Notes: generated from the sequence alone by a model not told the origin. A DNA stretch of 64,000 nucleotides from Lycorma delicatula (GCF_047948215.1 NC_134457.1:82735398-82799397), one strand, 5' to 3'; shown: positions 11,730-24,941, counted from the stretch's first letter. Numbers and translations: made by a program.

Positions 11730-13884
11730 GCAATTATTGATTCTCATAAACTAAACAAAACATGTTCAATCACAACTCAAAAACTGATGTCCTGGTTTAT
11801 TACTGAGCAATGCCCAATGAATCCATAGGGCAACCAATCTAACATCGAAAGAACAGAATGCACCATATAATTCTAAAGCGTACTGTACAGCAACTTTCCA
11901 AACGCATTGAATAAGTTGTAAACTTTATAATGAAGTGTTATAAAAAACTTAAATACATTTTTGTTGTCCTTCTGACCATCTTCAATTAAAACAGTTTAAA
12001 CAATGGCACTAGCTACTGTTACTGCTATGAGTTTGTTTTATCAGGAAGATAATATTAATACAGCTAAAATGTGCATGTTTTGAATTGTGTGTAATTATCA
12101 TTATTGTGGAATATTTATTTCATAATGGTAAAATGTGGTCCTTTTTATTGTGAATCCAGCTCATAGTCAATGATGGATTTGTTTCTACCAGGTGGTTAGC
12201 AAATGTTGACGTGGAATGCTTTCGTGTTATTTTTTTAAAACTGCATCTTATTTGAATTAAGGTAACTTATAAAAACACCACAGTAAACAAATGGTTATTG
12301 TAAGAATTTAACACATTTTATTATGAATGTTCGTAGAAATTTACTAACTTTACTATACTATGGATTTCTAAAGTTAACTGACATCTATCTCTATCAGGAA
12401 ATTAATTTTTTCCTTACATCTTAACATAACAGAAAAAAAGGTTATACTGCAATTCTGTTTTTGCTTTATCTGATTCTCTATAGAACACATAACATGAAGG
12501 ATATTTAAAATGTAATGACAATTTTTGACTATTCATTTGCTATCTAAAACAAAAAATTAAATGTCATTTTTCATATAATATAATCATAAAACCAAATAAA
12601 TATTTATCCTAGTAGCAAAAGGATGTATAAAAATGCTTCTTGTAAACATTTACACCCTATTCCCATAAGAATATTATTTCTTTCACATTTTTATCATTAG
12701 CAAACACATACCTTCAAGATGTTCTTTTAAAATTTAGAAGGAAATCATGGATTTCCAACAGCATAATTTAAACTTAAGGCAGTGGTTTTTATGTCTGGTG
12801 GATGCACATTATCATGTTAGAGAATGATTCAATGTTCAAGTCTGGCTAGATGGTTATTTTGAATGTTGTAATGATCAGTATTAATAATATGTAATTATTC
12901 CTAACTTTTAAGTCAATAGACTAACCTATGAAATTATTTTGAAGACTAATTTTCTGGTATATGGCCTACCAGCCATTACAGAACAGTTCACAACGATGTT
13001 TAGTCTGTATTGCTTTTACTCCAGGGATATTTATTTTATTAAACCACAGAAAAAACAAATTATGGAATATAGTTCTTCCAAGAACATGTTTAACAATGGT
13101 GCACTCATTTTAATGTTATCACTATGGATTGAAAACTGGTGTTGAGAGGTGTTACATGAAAAAGAAATCATATCTTTCCCCACCATTCTGTCAAGAAGGC
13201 TCAACAATTTGTATAGTAACAAATTTTAAATGTACAATACTTTTTGAACAAACTCATATTATTTAAAAATTTTTTAATAAAAATGTTTATCCCGTTAATT
13301 ATGGTGGACTAAACTGAACAGTTTGAACTTTTTTCCCCAACAGTGAACTCTCTACTGCAAGACTAATTTTTAATTTGAAAAATCTACAGTTCTCATTAAC
13401 AAAAATGTTATAGGGATAGAATTAAACTAGAAATTAAAAAATTAGTTACAAAAGGTTTTTCCCCCTTTTATTTTCCAAAATTTCGATTTTTTGAATTCAG
13501 TGCCATAGAATTAGTTGATATTTTGGCTTTAAACTATGACATAATTTATTAAATTCTCAGTAGTGTAAAATTTTTTGTCAATTCTTTTCTTGACTGTTGT
13601 CAGCGTTTGTGATCTTTCATTCGTACTTCTAAACTTTTCCTTCTATTTTGTTATTTGTTTACTGTGATAGCATTGGTTATTACAAGCATCTATGATATTT
13701 GGTGGCTCTTGTACATGTTTTTAATGACATGTACATGTTTGTCAACTGAAGACTAAAGTTATTATTTTGCGTGATTGTAATTTCAATGTTTTGAATTTGT
13801 TGCAGTGTTACTTGATTGAAATTATTTAATACCAAACATAAGTTCAAAGGAACAGGTATGTATGTATTAGACCTAGTGCACCTT
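11730..13884. other. AT-rich region, no supported gene
   Basis: No splice-supported exon and no recognised transposon protein. A direct repeat of GTACATGTTT (13702-13740) is the only local structure noted. Confidence 0.35.
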
Positions 13885-14140
13885 TCTTTTTCCTGTTTAG
13901 CCTCCAGTAATTACCTTTCAGATAATACTTCAGAGGATGATATGTATGAATGTAAATGAAGTGTAGTCTTGTACAGTCTCAGTTTGACCATTCCTGAGAT
14001 GTGTGATTAATTGTAACCCAACCACCAAAGAACACTGGTATCCAAATCCATGTAAAAATAACTGACTTTATTAGGACTTGAATGCTGGAACTCTACTTCC
14101 AAATCAACATTGTGGTCATGCATTTAGTACCTCTAAATGC
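13885..14140 (-). mobile_element. tRNA-derived SINE, diverged copy
   Basis: This is an inverted and diverged copy of the SINE at 20425-20709. It shares TAGCCTCCAGTAATTACC, GAGGATGATATGTATGA, AGTGTAGTCTTGTACA, CCAACCACCAAAGAACAC and GACTTGAATGCTGGAACTC (B-box side). The A-box end near 14110-14140 is degraded. No clean target duplication is visible, which fits its greater age. Confidence 0.85.
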
Positions 14141-14189
14141 AAAGGTAAAGAAATAAAATGTAGTACTCAAAGCTGCCACAGAAGTCACT

Positions 14190-15135
14190 TATAAATGCAG
14201 CTGTTGAAAAAATAATGGAAACAGATATTGCAATGATGTACCTGGCTGCTACAAGGCCACACATCACTCAATGGTGTTATGACTATCACATCTTTTGATG
14301 AAGGTAAAGTCTTAGATTTTGAGTATCAAGTACTGTGCTGGTTATACAAACAATCAATAAAGTCCTGCAAAAAGGGAAGTGCACAGAAAAATAGGTACCA
14401 TTAATTACAGTGGTGGGATAGAAGTCAAAGGGGCAAAACAAATTTGTGCAAAATCAGAAACCAAGCTGGGTATCAGGTTTACAAAATATTGAGGGATGGG
14501 GATTCCAAAGGTTTTTCTGCTGTTCTGCAAGACAAACCTTATGGCAGTGGTGTAGAAATATTAAAAGGGTCACATCCAAAAATGACTAGGTACACGCCTT
14601 CAAAAATTCAGTGATGGAAAGGGTATTGGGGGAATAGGCAGACTTATTGAGATTGAAATAAATAGTTGCAAATATATTATAGTTCAGGTATAAGAAATAA
14701 CCAGACAAGCATGAGAGATATGGAACAAGTGACATGGGCTACATTCTTCACAATATTTCCAATAACAATCCACATTTTCTGTACTCAAACGATACCTGGT
14801 ATGGTTATAATACAACCAAAGGAAATAACTGTGAGTATACCTTTAGACATTCATTACCTAAAGCAGTTATGACAGCTATTACAGCCTCTACATACAGGCT
14901 TAACACAATCAGAAATACTAAAATACTGTTTACATGGCAAATGGTACAAAAAAACTGTATTTGTAGGACTCAAAACCCATCAACTTGGTGTAACAGATGC
15001 TACTATTTGTTTTAATGATGGTAACATTTCTAAAGCTATTGAATTACAAAAACTGCAAGTTACGCCTGGAAAATTTATACGACTATTTAAAAGATATAGA
15101 TGGAAAAATCTGCAACAGAACACAAAATGAGGAGT
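14190..15135 (+). mobile_element. Decayed Mutator-like transposase
   Basis: Fragments in shifting frames follow the block order of the Mutator-type transposase domain seen in many insect repeat proteins. They are SGGIEVKGAKQI (about 14411), KILRDGDSKGFSAVLQDKPY (about 14488-14547), a basic block with SDGKGIGGIGRL (about 14611-14650), HSLPKAVM (about 14849) and WCNRCYYLF-like (about 14985). The segment near 14930-15020 matches the end with TQNPSTWCN. At least four frame changes and many stops show it is dead. The superfamily call is from memory of these motifs. Confidence 0.6.
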
Positions 15136-15139
15136 TGTA

Positions 15140-16880
15140 AAGAGATTAAAAAAAAAAACAGGAGAAAAAGGTGACTACTGCCCTGCAGAATTTTAGAGCC
15201 TAGCAAGTACAATCTTCAGTAAATTTTATCTTAAATGCGCTCACCAAAAATGTGAATTTTGTAATTTTTTATATAATTTACTTAAAAATGGGGAGCAATT
15301 AATTTGAAAGTTTTGTGCATGTGTACCACCAATATTACATTTAAGTGTACTATTATTACTAACATAAAATGAAAACTGATAGAAATTAAACGGTCAGTTT
15401 TTAAGTAAAAATTAATTTTTTTTTAGAAATTTATAAACGAAACTGGTACACTAGTACCACAGCATTAGTAAGATTGCATATAAATTTCATGTCCATAATT
15501 CTAGCAGTTTTTAAAAGATTGGTTCCTAACTTAAATCTTCTATTTAATTAATGCTGGAATGCTAAATAGGGAAAAACCCTTTAACATCAACTTTTATTGA
15601 ACATAAAGTTATCAGTTTAGCTGTTTTTGACAATAACTGTTAGGTTTTATTCAACATAACTATACTTTAAAACATTTAACCAGTCTGCATTGTAATAAGT
15701 GACAAGATTTATAGCAACAATAAATGAATCATATGAGTGTACATACATATAACATACTTTCAGTGTATGCATAAGTTATGGTGAGATTTCAGACTCCTAA
15801 TATATAACTGAATACATACTAATTCATATTAACAAACTCAGTTTTGATTAGTAAAGTGAGGGGGGTTTTGTGTGTGTAACTAATAAGCAATGGTCAATCA
15901 CACCAACATTCAGATGATTCATTGCATTCTTTGGCTTTGTGACTATTGTTCCTCGGGACATTTTTTTTTAAAAGAAAACCCTCCAAATAACAGTCTGCTA
16001 TCGAGATAATCAGTTTTAAGGAAACCTTCTGCTTGCTAGATGCAGAATGTTCTGGCTACTAACTGTTAGTGTTGAATCAGTGAAGCTAAATGGCAGTGTT
16101 ACATAAATCTAAAATCAGTGCAGACTGTGTAAGAACTTTGTCTCAAAAAAATCTCAACGTCTGTTTTTGGTTTTGTTGTGGTTACTTTCAGTGAGATTAC
16201 AATTAGGTCAACATACAATTTGGAACTGAAAAGGGGGTAGGTGTTCTATATGCTGAATCTGAATATGTATTCTGAAACAACCTATTGTGTAACGTTCTTA
16301 AGTTACAACCACTTAAATTTATTTGTTCCATCATTTGTGGAACAAACAATACAAATAAGTTAGTATGTCTGCGTTTGCTTCATATCTGATTTATATTGTG
16401 GTGTCAGCAAGTCAAGTAATGAGTAATTCAACATGATGAAATTTTCTTCAATATGAGTTCAGCTCTTGGTATGGATTACTGTGTTCTTCAGTTATGGTAG
16501 TGGCTTTATCATACACATCAGGATTGTTTCATATGTGATGCCATAAATTTTGTGACAACTTTTGGTATTATTTTAATGCACTCCATGGTGAAACAATTTT
16601 ATGAATTATTTTAAAATTAAGTTTTGTAATATTTCAGTTTACTTTCATTCATTAAAACATTTTGAATTTTACAATGAATAAAAATAGGGCTTGTAAAAAT
16701 TCTCCCTATATTATTTGTTATGTTTGCGTTGAATTCACTTAAAAAAGACAACGAAAACCAATTTCAAATGTGCTTGCAAACAGTATTTTGACTGTCCCTT
16801 GGGAGACAAAGATAAATCCTGGACTCCACATGTACCATGCATAAAGGGTTCGTTAAACTAACCTGGTGGTTAAAAGGAAA
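15140..16880. other. AT-rich region, no supported gene
   Basis: No exon or recognisable transposon protein seen. It separates the Mutator-like relic from the relic at 16881-18205; parts may be the eroded ends of those elements. Confidence 0.35.
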
Positions 16881-18205
16881 AAGAGCATTTGCCTTTTGAT
16901 GTACCAATGATTTGGCGAGAGCCTTACCATTATGACTGGTATTTTTGCTTAACAAATGTTATCAGTTTCAATTCAAACAATAAAAGCAATATTGCATACC
17001 AAAATATTCAGATTGCTTCAACTTCTTGGAAGAAAATTTCTGATTCCCCAGAAGGCTCAATCGATTAATACTCAACTTCAATAGATATTAATTACATTCC
17101 AGAAGAATCAAATACTGAATCTCACCTCATCACACAAGCAAAACTGAACGACCTAATTTGTGACTTGTATTTGTTGAAACAACATGCAGAACTCCTAGGT
17201 TCACATCTTAAAGACGGAATTTATTAAACAAGGTTGCTAAAATTTCAGTATATAGAAATTTACTGAAATAATTTAGAAGAGATGATGGTTAAATTTGTTT
17301 CTGTCATGATGTTAAGGCACTAATGTCTGAATTGGACACTGAATATGTTATTATTGATTAAGATTTATTTATACTCATAAAAAAAAGACAATGTTGTAGC
17401 TGTAACTTGAATCTGAAAGTACATAAATAATTTGAAAAGCTATTAAGTACAATGAATACTATTAATGGTGAATCATTGCTGAAGTGAAAGTGATAGAGCT
17501 TCTTCTTGATCTCTAAAGTGGCTTTACAAAATATATGTGTTTCTTGTGTTTATGGGATAGTCGGGCTACAGATAAATATTATGATTTTGGATTTAAGATC
17601 TCTCCAAAAAGAAATCAGTTTACCCCAGGAAAGGAAAATGTTATCAATATTTCCCTTGTCAAAGCAGATTGTATTATTTTACCACCTCTACACATAAAAT
17701 TAGGCCTGATGAAGAATTTTGTAAAAGCATTAAAGACAGAGATGACTTTAAATGCTTAGCTGAGGTTTTTTCACAATTAAGCCAAATTAAGAGGGAATAT
17801 TCATTGGGGCCCAAATAAGAAAATTAATTTGACAGCAAACTGAATCCTAATGAAGTAGCAGCATGGAAGTCATTCAAAGATGTCATTGTTTTTGTTGAAA
17901 ACAAAATGGCTGTAAACCATGATCAGCTTATAAATGAATTCTTGGTGAACTATAAAAATTTAGGCTGCAGAATATCATTGAAAATTCATTTTTTACATTC
18001 TCATTTGGACTTTTTCCCTTTAAACTTGGGCGACAAACAAGGAAAAAGATTTCACCAAGATATATTGGGAGATGGCACAACATTATCAAGGCAGATGGGA
18101 TGAATCTATGATGAGGGACTACTGCTGTTTGATAAAAAAAGAAGACTTACTGAACACAAAAGGGAAATAAGAAATCGAGATAATGTCTGCAAAATAAAGG
18201 TAGGA
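16881..18205 (+). pseudogene. Decayed repeat-encoded protein of unknown family
   Basis: Plus-strand fragments keep a consistent order. They are: WREPYHYDWYFCLTNV (about 16912); LITQAKLNDLICDLYLLKQH, AELLGSHLKDG (17140-17220); CFLCLWDSRATDKYYDF (17538-17590); LPPLHIKLGLMKNFVKALK (about 17680-17735); a block like SLKIHFLHSHLDFFPLNLGD (about 17965-18035); then QGKRFHQDI (18039-18065). I recognise this series from proteins found in many copies in insect and other animal genomes, hence repeat-derived, but I cannot name the superfamily. CxxC-type cysteines (CFLC) suggest metal binding. Stops and frameshifts are numerous. Confidence 0.55.
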
Positions 18206-18209
18206 ATTC

Positions 18210-19423
18210 TAATTGTAATTATTATTTTTCTATTGTAGTATTTAAGATGTTTCTCAATATTTTAAAGAGCAGCATAAAAATACTTATAAAAAAAATACCT
18301 ATTTTTATCTGGTTCCAATTTATTTATTTTTTGTTGTTTAACTAGATATTATTATTTAGTGATATGGATATATTTCACAAGCCAACATGTCAAGGTATGA
18401 ACAACCACAACTTAATTGGGTAAGAGCACGTGTTATTCTCTCGACCATGATTAAATAAAAGGTCACTTTTCTATTTGAAACCTACTGAGATCTCATACAA
18501 CTAACTACTATATTTTGAAATCATAAGTAATGTTCAAAATTGTAAAAATTTGTGGTCCTCCAATATGGAACTATTTTTTTTAAAAAATGACTACGGAAAT
18601 ATTTTTAAAAATTTTATGGATGATTTAGTGCTGGATTGAAAGGAATGTGAGATTGCTAGATTTGGGATTACTCAAAACAATTTAGTGTTTATACACAAAA
18701 TTCTGGACTTGAAAGGAAGCTGTAGAATTGATCAACACAGGTGGTGTTGTGCTCATCAAGAACTGGACCATTTTTAGATGTCTGCAGGGCAATATAATAG
18801 AAGCTACATAGAATTTCACAAAATACATAAAAAAACATGTTTTGGCAAGTTGCTTCTTCATTTAAAATACTGTATTTTAATACCTTGCATATACTGGACT
18901 AGGATAAAATTAGTAGAATGTAAATTATTACATAAAAACAGAATATGTATATTTTGCACAAAAAATAAGCAATATACTTTGTTATTATCATCACACATCA
19001 ACAGTCTGGCAATTAAATTTTTTTCTCAATCAATGACCTCATCCAATATAATTTATATACTGAAAAACTGTAAATTAATGTAAGAGATAACTAAACAATA
19101 TCAATCGCTACTCAAAACTATAAAAAAATATAAATTATCAGACACAGATAAGCAAACAGGCCAGTATTGCATAATGTGCTCTTAATGATTCAATATTTGC
19201 TTGTCTTACAATTAATCTGCTTACTGAATGGGAGTTTTACTCTACAGTAAATAAAACAATCTAATTTTAAAATTTACTCTTCTGAGTAAATAAATTGTTT
19301 ATTACATTTTTTTCTCAACTCTGATGTTGAGAAAAACTTAGTGGATGTCATAAAATTCAAGTTAAACACAACTGCTTTAAGAGAGAAAATGTATTAATGA
19401 GAATTACACATCTTTCATAAGCT
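18210..19423. other. AT-rich region, no supported gene
   Basis: No exon or known repeat recognised. The open stretch at 18778-19083 is lysine- and isoleucine-rich, as expected by chance at this base composition. Confidence 0.35.
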
Positions 19424-19517
19424 TTTATATCAGTAGAGACTACTGATATAAAGTATGAGTATATTGAGACAATATACTCATCTACAAGACATACTCAAAA
19501 ATATACTTTAAGTATAT
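19424..19517. repeat. Cluster of three short perfect hairpins
   Basis: There are three palindromes in 94 bases. The first has 13-bp arms (19424-19436 and 19440-19452) with loop AGA. The second has 12-bp arms (19455-19466 and 19470-19481), also with loop AGA. The third is ATATACTT-T-AAGTATAT (19501-19517). The shared AGA loop and perfect pairing are unlikely to be independent accidents, though AT-rich DNA raises the background. Confidence 0.75.
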
Positions 19518-20409
19518 CACTATTATATCTATTATTTTCTAGTAAATTCATCAATTTGTTTTCTATTAACATAAAAATTGAACTCTGCAGTCATTAGAAG
19601 GTAGGCATATCATTAACATATTCTATGATCACAATACTGTTACATGATATAAAATTTTATTTTCCAACTGACCAATTATCAATTTCCTATGCTTTTGCGG
19701 AAAGAAACTAGCTAATCTACCTACTCTAAGGATACAATGTCTTACATGCGCTGTCAATGCTTTATATACAACTAGGTATATTATACTGTAACAAGACCAG
19801 TATAAGATTTTTGCCAGTTAAGAAGAAAGTAGTACAAAATAACAGTGGAAGGGATCCAGAAGGGTACTGAAAGGAATCCTTTTTCTACGGCTAACAAGTT
19901 CATTTAACAATCTTTCTTTGTAATGCTGCCTCTAGCACATGGTCAACAGAGGTTGTTCAATGAGAATTACTGGACCAAAGTAGGAATTTATGGGAAAATG
20001 TAAGGACGATAATTATCATGCCTCAGCATTTAAGGAATATGGATCTGGTTCTAGAGGTCAAGAGGATAGAGGAGTATAAATGCTCCAGGAATGGCAAGTT
20101 AACATTAGTATTCTGTGAGGAGTTAAGCAAGTCAGTGAAGAAGTGAGTAGAAGCGTATTCCTAGTTGTCTGACGCAATTGTAAGATGGTGTTATCTGTCC
20201 AACATGTAATACTACAGGTTAATGTTCGATGTGATATCCTACGCATTCCAGTGTAGACAGTGGGAGAATGCGGGAGGTTGTTGTTGAGTTACTATAGGCA
20301 ATTAGTGAAAGGAATAAAATATTAAACACTCATAAATGGAATTATTATTCATTCATTTATAAATTATTTATAAAAAGGAAAGATATTTGCAGTGAAGGAA
20401 CTTCAGACT
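19518..20409. other. AT-rich region, no supported gene
   Basis: No gene recognised. A somewhat GC-richer stretch at 19840-20290 has no motif I can name. Confidence 0.3.
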
Positions 20410-20424
20410 AGTCTTATCTTCATA

Positions 20425-20709
20425 ACCCACCAGGTTGGTCTAGTGGTGACGCGTCTTCCCAAATCAGCTGATTTGGAAGCCGAGAGTTCCAGCGTTCAAG
20501 TCCTAGTAAAGCCAGTTATTTTTACTCGGATTTGAATACTAGATCATGGATACCGGTGTTCTTTGGTGGTTGGGTTGCAATTAACCACACATCTCAGGAA
20601 TGGTCGAACTGAGAATATACAAGACTACACTTCATTTACACTCATACATATCATCCTCTGAAGTATTATCTAAACGGTAGTTACCGGAGACTAAACAGAG
20701 AAAAAAAAA
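20425..20709 (+). mobile_element. tRNA-derived SINE with target duplication
   Basis: The 5' part is tRNA-like: an A box in GGTTGGTCTAGTGGTGACG (from about 20432) and a B box in GCGTTCAAGTCCTAG (from about 20492) form an internal RNA polymerase III promoter. A palindromic AAATCAGCTGATTT lies between them. A tRNA-unrelated body (GGTTGGGTTGCAATTAACC, ACACTCATACATATCATCC) follows, with an A-rich tail. A perfect 15-bp duplication AGTCTTATCTTCATA flanks it (20410-20424 and 20710-20724). A near-identical copy is at 40028-40326 and an older one at 13885-14140. Confidence 0.93.
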
Positions 20710-20724
20710 AGTCTTATCTTCATA

Positions 20725-21671
20725 GTAATACAATACCAGTTAAAGGTGTAAATATTAGCAGTCATTATAGTGTCTTTTGTCAGTAGGACTGAATTCTTGT
20801 TTTTATGATTCTACCTGTAAATAATTCCTGTCCTTACTTGAAATTCTATTTTATATGTAATATATTGATAATTATTGGTTATTATTTTTGTCTTTGTTAT
20901 TACTATTATTATTATATTTATGGTTATTATTATTATTACTGATTTGTCTTATTTTATTTATGTTCTATATTATTAAACTAATAAATTGTATTTATATAAA
21001 CATTTTTAATTGTTAATCTCTAAATATCCTGATCGAGCTGCTAACACACGACAGTATGCACATTTTCTAGATAGAACAAGTTAATTAAATCTAGTAACAA
21101 ATGTTAACTCTGAAAACAAACAAGGAATAATAGTGTAAAAACCTAATTTACATGGCTAGTCCTCAATCTGTCACCATCTAAACAAGGTCCTTCTGTAAGA
21201 AATTTAAGATTTACGTTCCCTGCTCTCCTGACATGATTCATTCAAGTATAATTATTACATTAAAAATTTGATCAATCATAAGATACACAATTATGTTACT
21301 CTTCTACAGGTTTAGTGAACTAAATTATGAATTTCAATTAACATCATATGTTATTCAGTGTGAATGTCAAGTGTTAGAAAATGAAAATTATTTTGTACAA
21401 CAGCAGATATGCTCTAAGTAAAGAAGTAACTTTCAGTTCTGTGCTACAATATACAGGTACCACATATACGGCACCACTGATTTTTTGGCACTGTGCTGTC
21501 AAAACATAAATTATAGCACATATATTATAAACGAAACCACATTGGTGTGAGAAACGGATTACATTTTAGTTCTCCAAATAGTGCGAAGTACATGCGAACT
21601 AAAATGGCAGTAAAAATAAATAATTTTTATTAATTATTTTAAATATTTTTTATAGGAAATAAAATAAATTT
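20725..21671. other. Region between the SINE and the RpS24 3' end
   Basis: AT-rich DNA with TTATTATTA-type low complexity at 20895-20945. No exon recognised. Confidence 0.35.
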
Positions 21672-21791
21672 CAACAAATAAAAACAACTATTTATTAAGT
21701 AAAAAGAATAACTGTCAACTCCAGCAAAAAGAGAAAGTGATCTTCATTAAAATGGAATTCACAGTTGCATCATCTTCCTAGTGGAAGTTTA
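21672..21791 (-). other. RpS24: Probable RpS24 terminal exon: stop codon and 3' UTR
   Basis: Reading the minus strand, a strong acceptor (long T/C tract, TTCTTTTTTTTCAG, with a branch-like GCTAAT upstream) ends at 21792. The exon then begins directly with TAA (21791-21789). A poly(A) signal AATAAA follows at 21696-21691, giving a 3' UTR of about 100-120 bases. Joined to exon 31357-31473, whose last codon is AAG before a perfect donor, this ends the protein …SSGKK, the usual insect ending. The intron would be 9.6 kb. Other possible ends are a nearer acceptor at 31142 (adds VDIY) or reading through the donor (adds VCR). The joint is inferred and rests on splice-site quality, the GKK ending and the poly(A) signal. 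Confidence 0.5.
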
Positions 21792-23017
21792 CTGAAAAAA
21801 AAGAAGAAAAACATTAGCTTTAACAATTTAAAATAGTGTAAAAAGATAAAAAAACATCACAATATTTCAGGTTATTCCAACTTCCTATATAAAAACAATT
21901 AGTTCATACAACACTCGTGCTTCAAACTAGAATTAATAAAATTTTTAATCACACAAGTTAACTAAAGTCAATAAATAACCAGAATAGAATTAATAAGTAA
22001 TTAATAGAATTATGATTAAATAATTTGATAAGAAAAAATTCATTCTGAAAACACAAACAAAATCATAAAAAGAAAATAGAATAAACTGACTATTAATGTC
22101 AGCTAATTTTAGTAATGAATTAACCATTAGTAATTATTAACATTCATATGTACTATTAAAATATAAATCCTAAGAAGTGTATTTTTTCAAATTTGTAGAT
22201 TCTTAAAATACATAACTTTGACTTATAATTAATGAAGTTAAGATTTTACTGTTATAAGTGTACTTGTGTGCACAAGTTAAAAAGGTTAAAGATATTTTCC
22301 AGTCTGATAGTGAAGAACTGCAACGATCAAGGTATGAATGATAAACAGAAATAATTTTATAATGGAGTCATTAAATGAAATTTTGTGTTTAGCAAATCTG
22401 GTTACAAGTTTCTTAGTTGGGTTTTGAAATTTAAGAACTGGACCAAGCAAAACAAACAAAATTGTGACAAAAAGCTGGATTACCATTTCTTTATGTTTAC
22501 TGTAGGCCTAAATAAATTAATAATATTTTATAATTAAACATTAATGTGTTATAAAACAGTAACGGAGCAGGGTAGTACCTCATTAACAAAAATAATCTGG
22601 TAAAAGCTTGTAAAATAATCAAAGTTAAATTTTACGTTAAGATCAAGAAATAAAAAACTCATTTAAGGAATATATATAATTTTTTAACCTATGAAGAAGT
22701 AATTCTGTCTGAACTATTAATGGATTACTATATATTCTCAAAATCCATCCTGTGATTTTAATTTATTTAAGGAGGAGAAACATTATCATTGTATAGCAGT
22801 ACAATGTAAACTTTTTATTCAAGATGTAAGTAGTAATTTCAAGACAAAATAATTTGTAATAGATTACGCATTACATGCATTCTGTCCACTTTTAAAAAAA
22901 ATTAGAGCGGGAAGTAAAATTCTTCATCTAAGTGAAAAAAAAGGAGCTGATATACAAAAGATATAGAATAAAAAAACTAAATTGTAATTGTTAAAAAATT
23001 CCCTTTGCATGCTATTT

Positions 23018-23073
<56 letters not shown>

Positions 23074-24235
23074 GTATAAAAATTAAAGAAATTCTGATTA
23101 GTTCATCTTACTCATTGCTTGGTAAAGATTTATATAACAGCAGTTTCAATCCAGCTGTGCTTAATATTAATTATACACAATCAGCTTAAAAATTAAAAAT
23201 ATACTTATAAAATAGAAGATAAAAAAATTTATTCCTGTTTCTGGCTTCATAACCAGAACTTGTATATCAAAGTAAGTAAAGTATTATTTAACTTTCTATC
23301 AACATCTAATATTGATAGAAATTTTCACTTACACTGAAACAAATGAAATGAAATTATATCATAAATTAATTTAACTGTGAAAATTGTGAAGTGTACATTA
23401 CTTTTGTACAAATTAACTTTATAATCTACTTATTCAGAAATGAAGTAAATAATTGTAATTAATTACAAGGTTAGCATTTACAGATAAATTTGATAGAACA
23501 TGAATGAATATGCAAATTTTATACTATTCTTATGATAAGGGTGGTTATATGTATTGGCGCAACACAATCCGTGGTGGATTCCATAACAGTCCTAAAGGAT
23601 TCGTTTGTTTTTTGTTATCATTTAATAGTTGCTGAATTACATTGATAATTAAAACAGGGTTAACTACTAGAAACTACCAGGGCCAAATGAATGATGGAAA
23701 ATTTATATAATAATTTGGGTTGCTTGAACTCGCTAAAAAAAGAAAACAGAGAAAAAACTTGTTTTGTATCGATACATTACTAAAGTTCATGATTACTAAA
23801 TGCTAACAGATTTCCTCTATACACATGTCAATGGATTTAATTCCAATGAAATAATAAATTTAAAAGACTAATAAGGAATTTAAGAAAAATATCAGATTTC
23901 TATACAGCATTTAAACAGAAAACTGTGGAAGCATTTGTGTCATAAGATAAAGATGGCAGAAGAGACTTTTTGTGATCATGTAAAAAAAGTGAACTGGAAA
24001 AACTATGGTTTATGTGTGCAAGATAAAATTATAAATTTTATCTAGACTAGAATAATAAGAGTTTAGTTTTAAGACGATTTTAATTTTTCAAAAAGCACTT
24101 ATTTTATCAAATAATTATTGGATTAAATAACAAATAAAACTATACATATTTAAGAGTTTTATTACCATTTGTTAACAACTATTAAAAAAAAATTATTTTA
24201 AAATGTTAAGTTTCAGTTTGAACAGACATGTTGGA
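21792..24235. other. RpS24 distal intron, left part, no gene seen
   Basis: AT-rich DNA with a TA microsatellite at 23020-23072. The 66-codon open stretch at 22286-22486 on the minus strand is hydrophobic but lacks splice or start context. Confidence 0.35.
23020..23072. repeat. TA dinucleotide microsatellite
   Basis: About 26 uninterrupted TA units. Confidence 0.97.
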
Positions 24236-24333
24236 TGAAGAGATAAGGGCCTTTTTTTCTTCTTAAGTGTGCAGATAAAAATGACTGAAAATAGTAATAC
24301 TTGCACTCATTGTAAATAACTCATGGCAGAAAG

Positions 24334-24378
24334 CAGTATGGAAGATGGAGACTGTTGTAGTCTCCATTTTCCATACTG
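24334..24378. repeat. 20-bp hairpin inside the left inverted-repeat arm
   Basis: Arms 24334-24353 and 24359-24378 pair with one G·T-type mismatch around a GTTGT loop. The matching place in the right arm (about 25735-25790) lacks this hairpin, so it arose or was lost after the arms formed. Confidence 0.85.
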
Positions 24379-24941
24379 AAGGTTGGTGATAAATCACTTG
24401 AAGTGAGTTGAAAATTTAAATATAAGGATATTGTTATTTTACTCCATGCGTAATGGCGAAAAGCTGAGTGGATGATAAGTAGCTGGCAGAAAGCCTCTCT
24501 ATGTTTGGAAAATTTAAACCATTACTTTATAGACCTTATGGTCTATACCTGCTTGTCAACTCATATGCAAAAAGGTGGGAAAAATATTGGTAGTGTTCCC
24601 ATTAACAATCTCATTTGGAAGTGACTGGAACGCAGCACAGTTTTCTATCAACCTCAATGATATCTTGGAAATTTCTTAATGAAAATCATTAGGGTCTGTC
24701 TGCCAGTGTAGATACACCTTTTTTGTTTATGTCTAAGTCCATTTTCCCAACAGTGGATACCAAAATGGAAAATAATATTTTAATAAAAAAGATGTGTAAA
24801 AAATAAATAATGCATAATACCAATTATAATGTAAGCAACAACAACATTACACCTTTATTTTTCACTTTCAGGGTTAATCAAATAGTAGTTAATTCAAAAA
24901 AATTATTTTACTTTTTTAATATAAATAACAATTGTTTTTGT

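Noticed and set aside
22795..22826. Mini-exon-like segment (acceptor ATTGTATAG, donor GTAAGT) on the plus strand
   Set aside because: Too short to judge, with no partner exon in phase; chance is likely.
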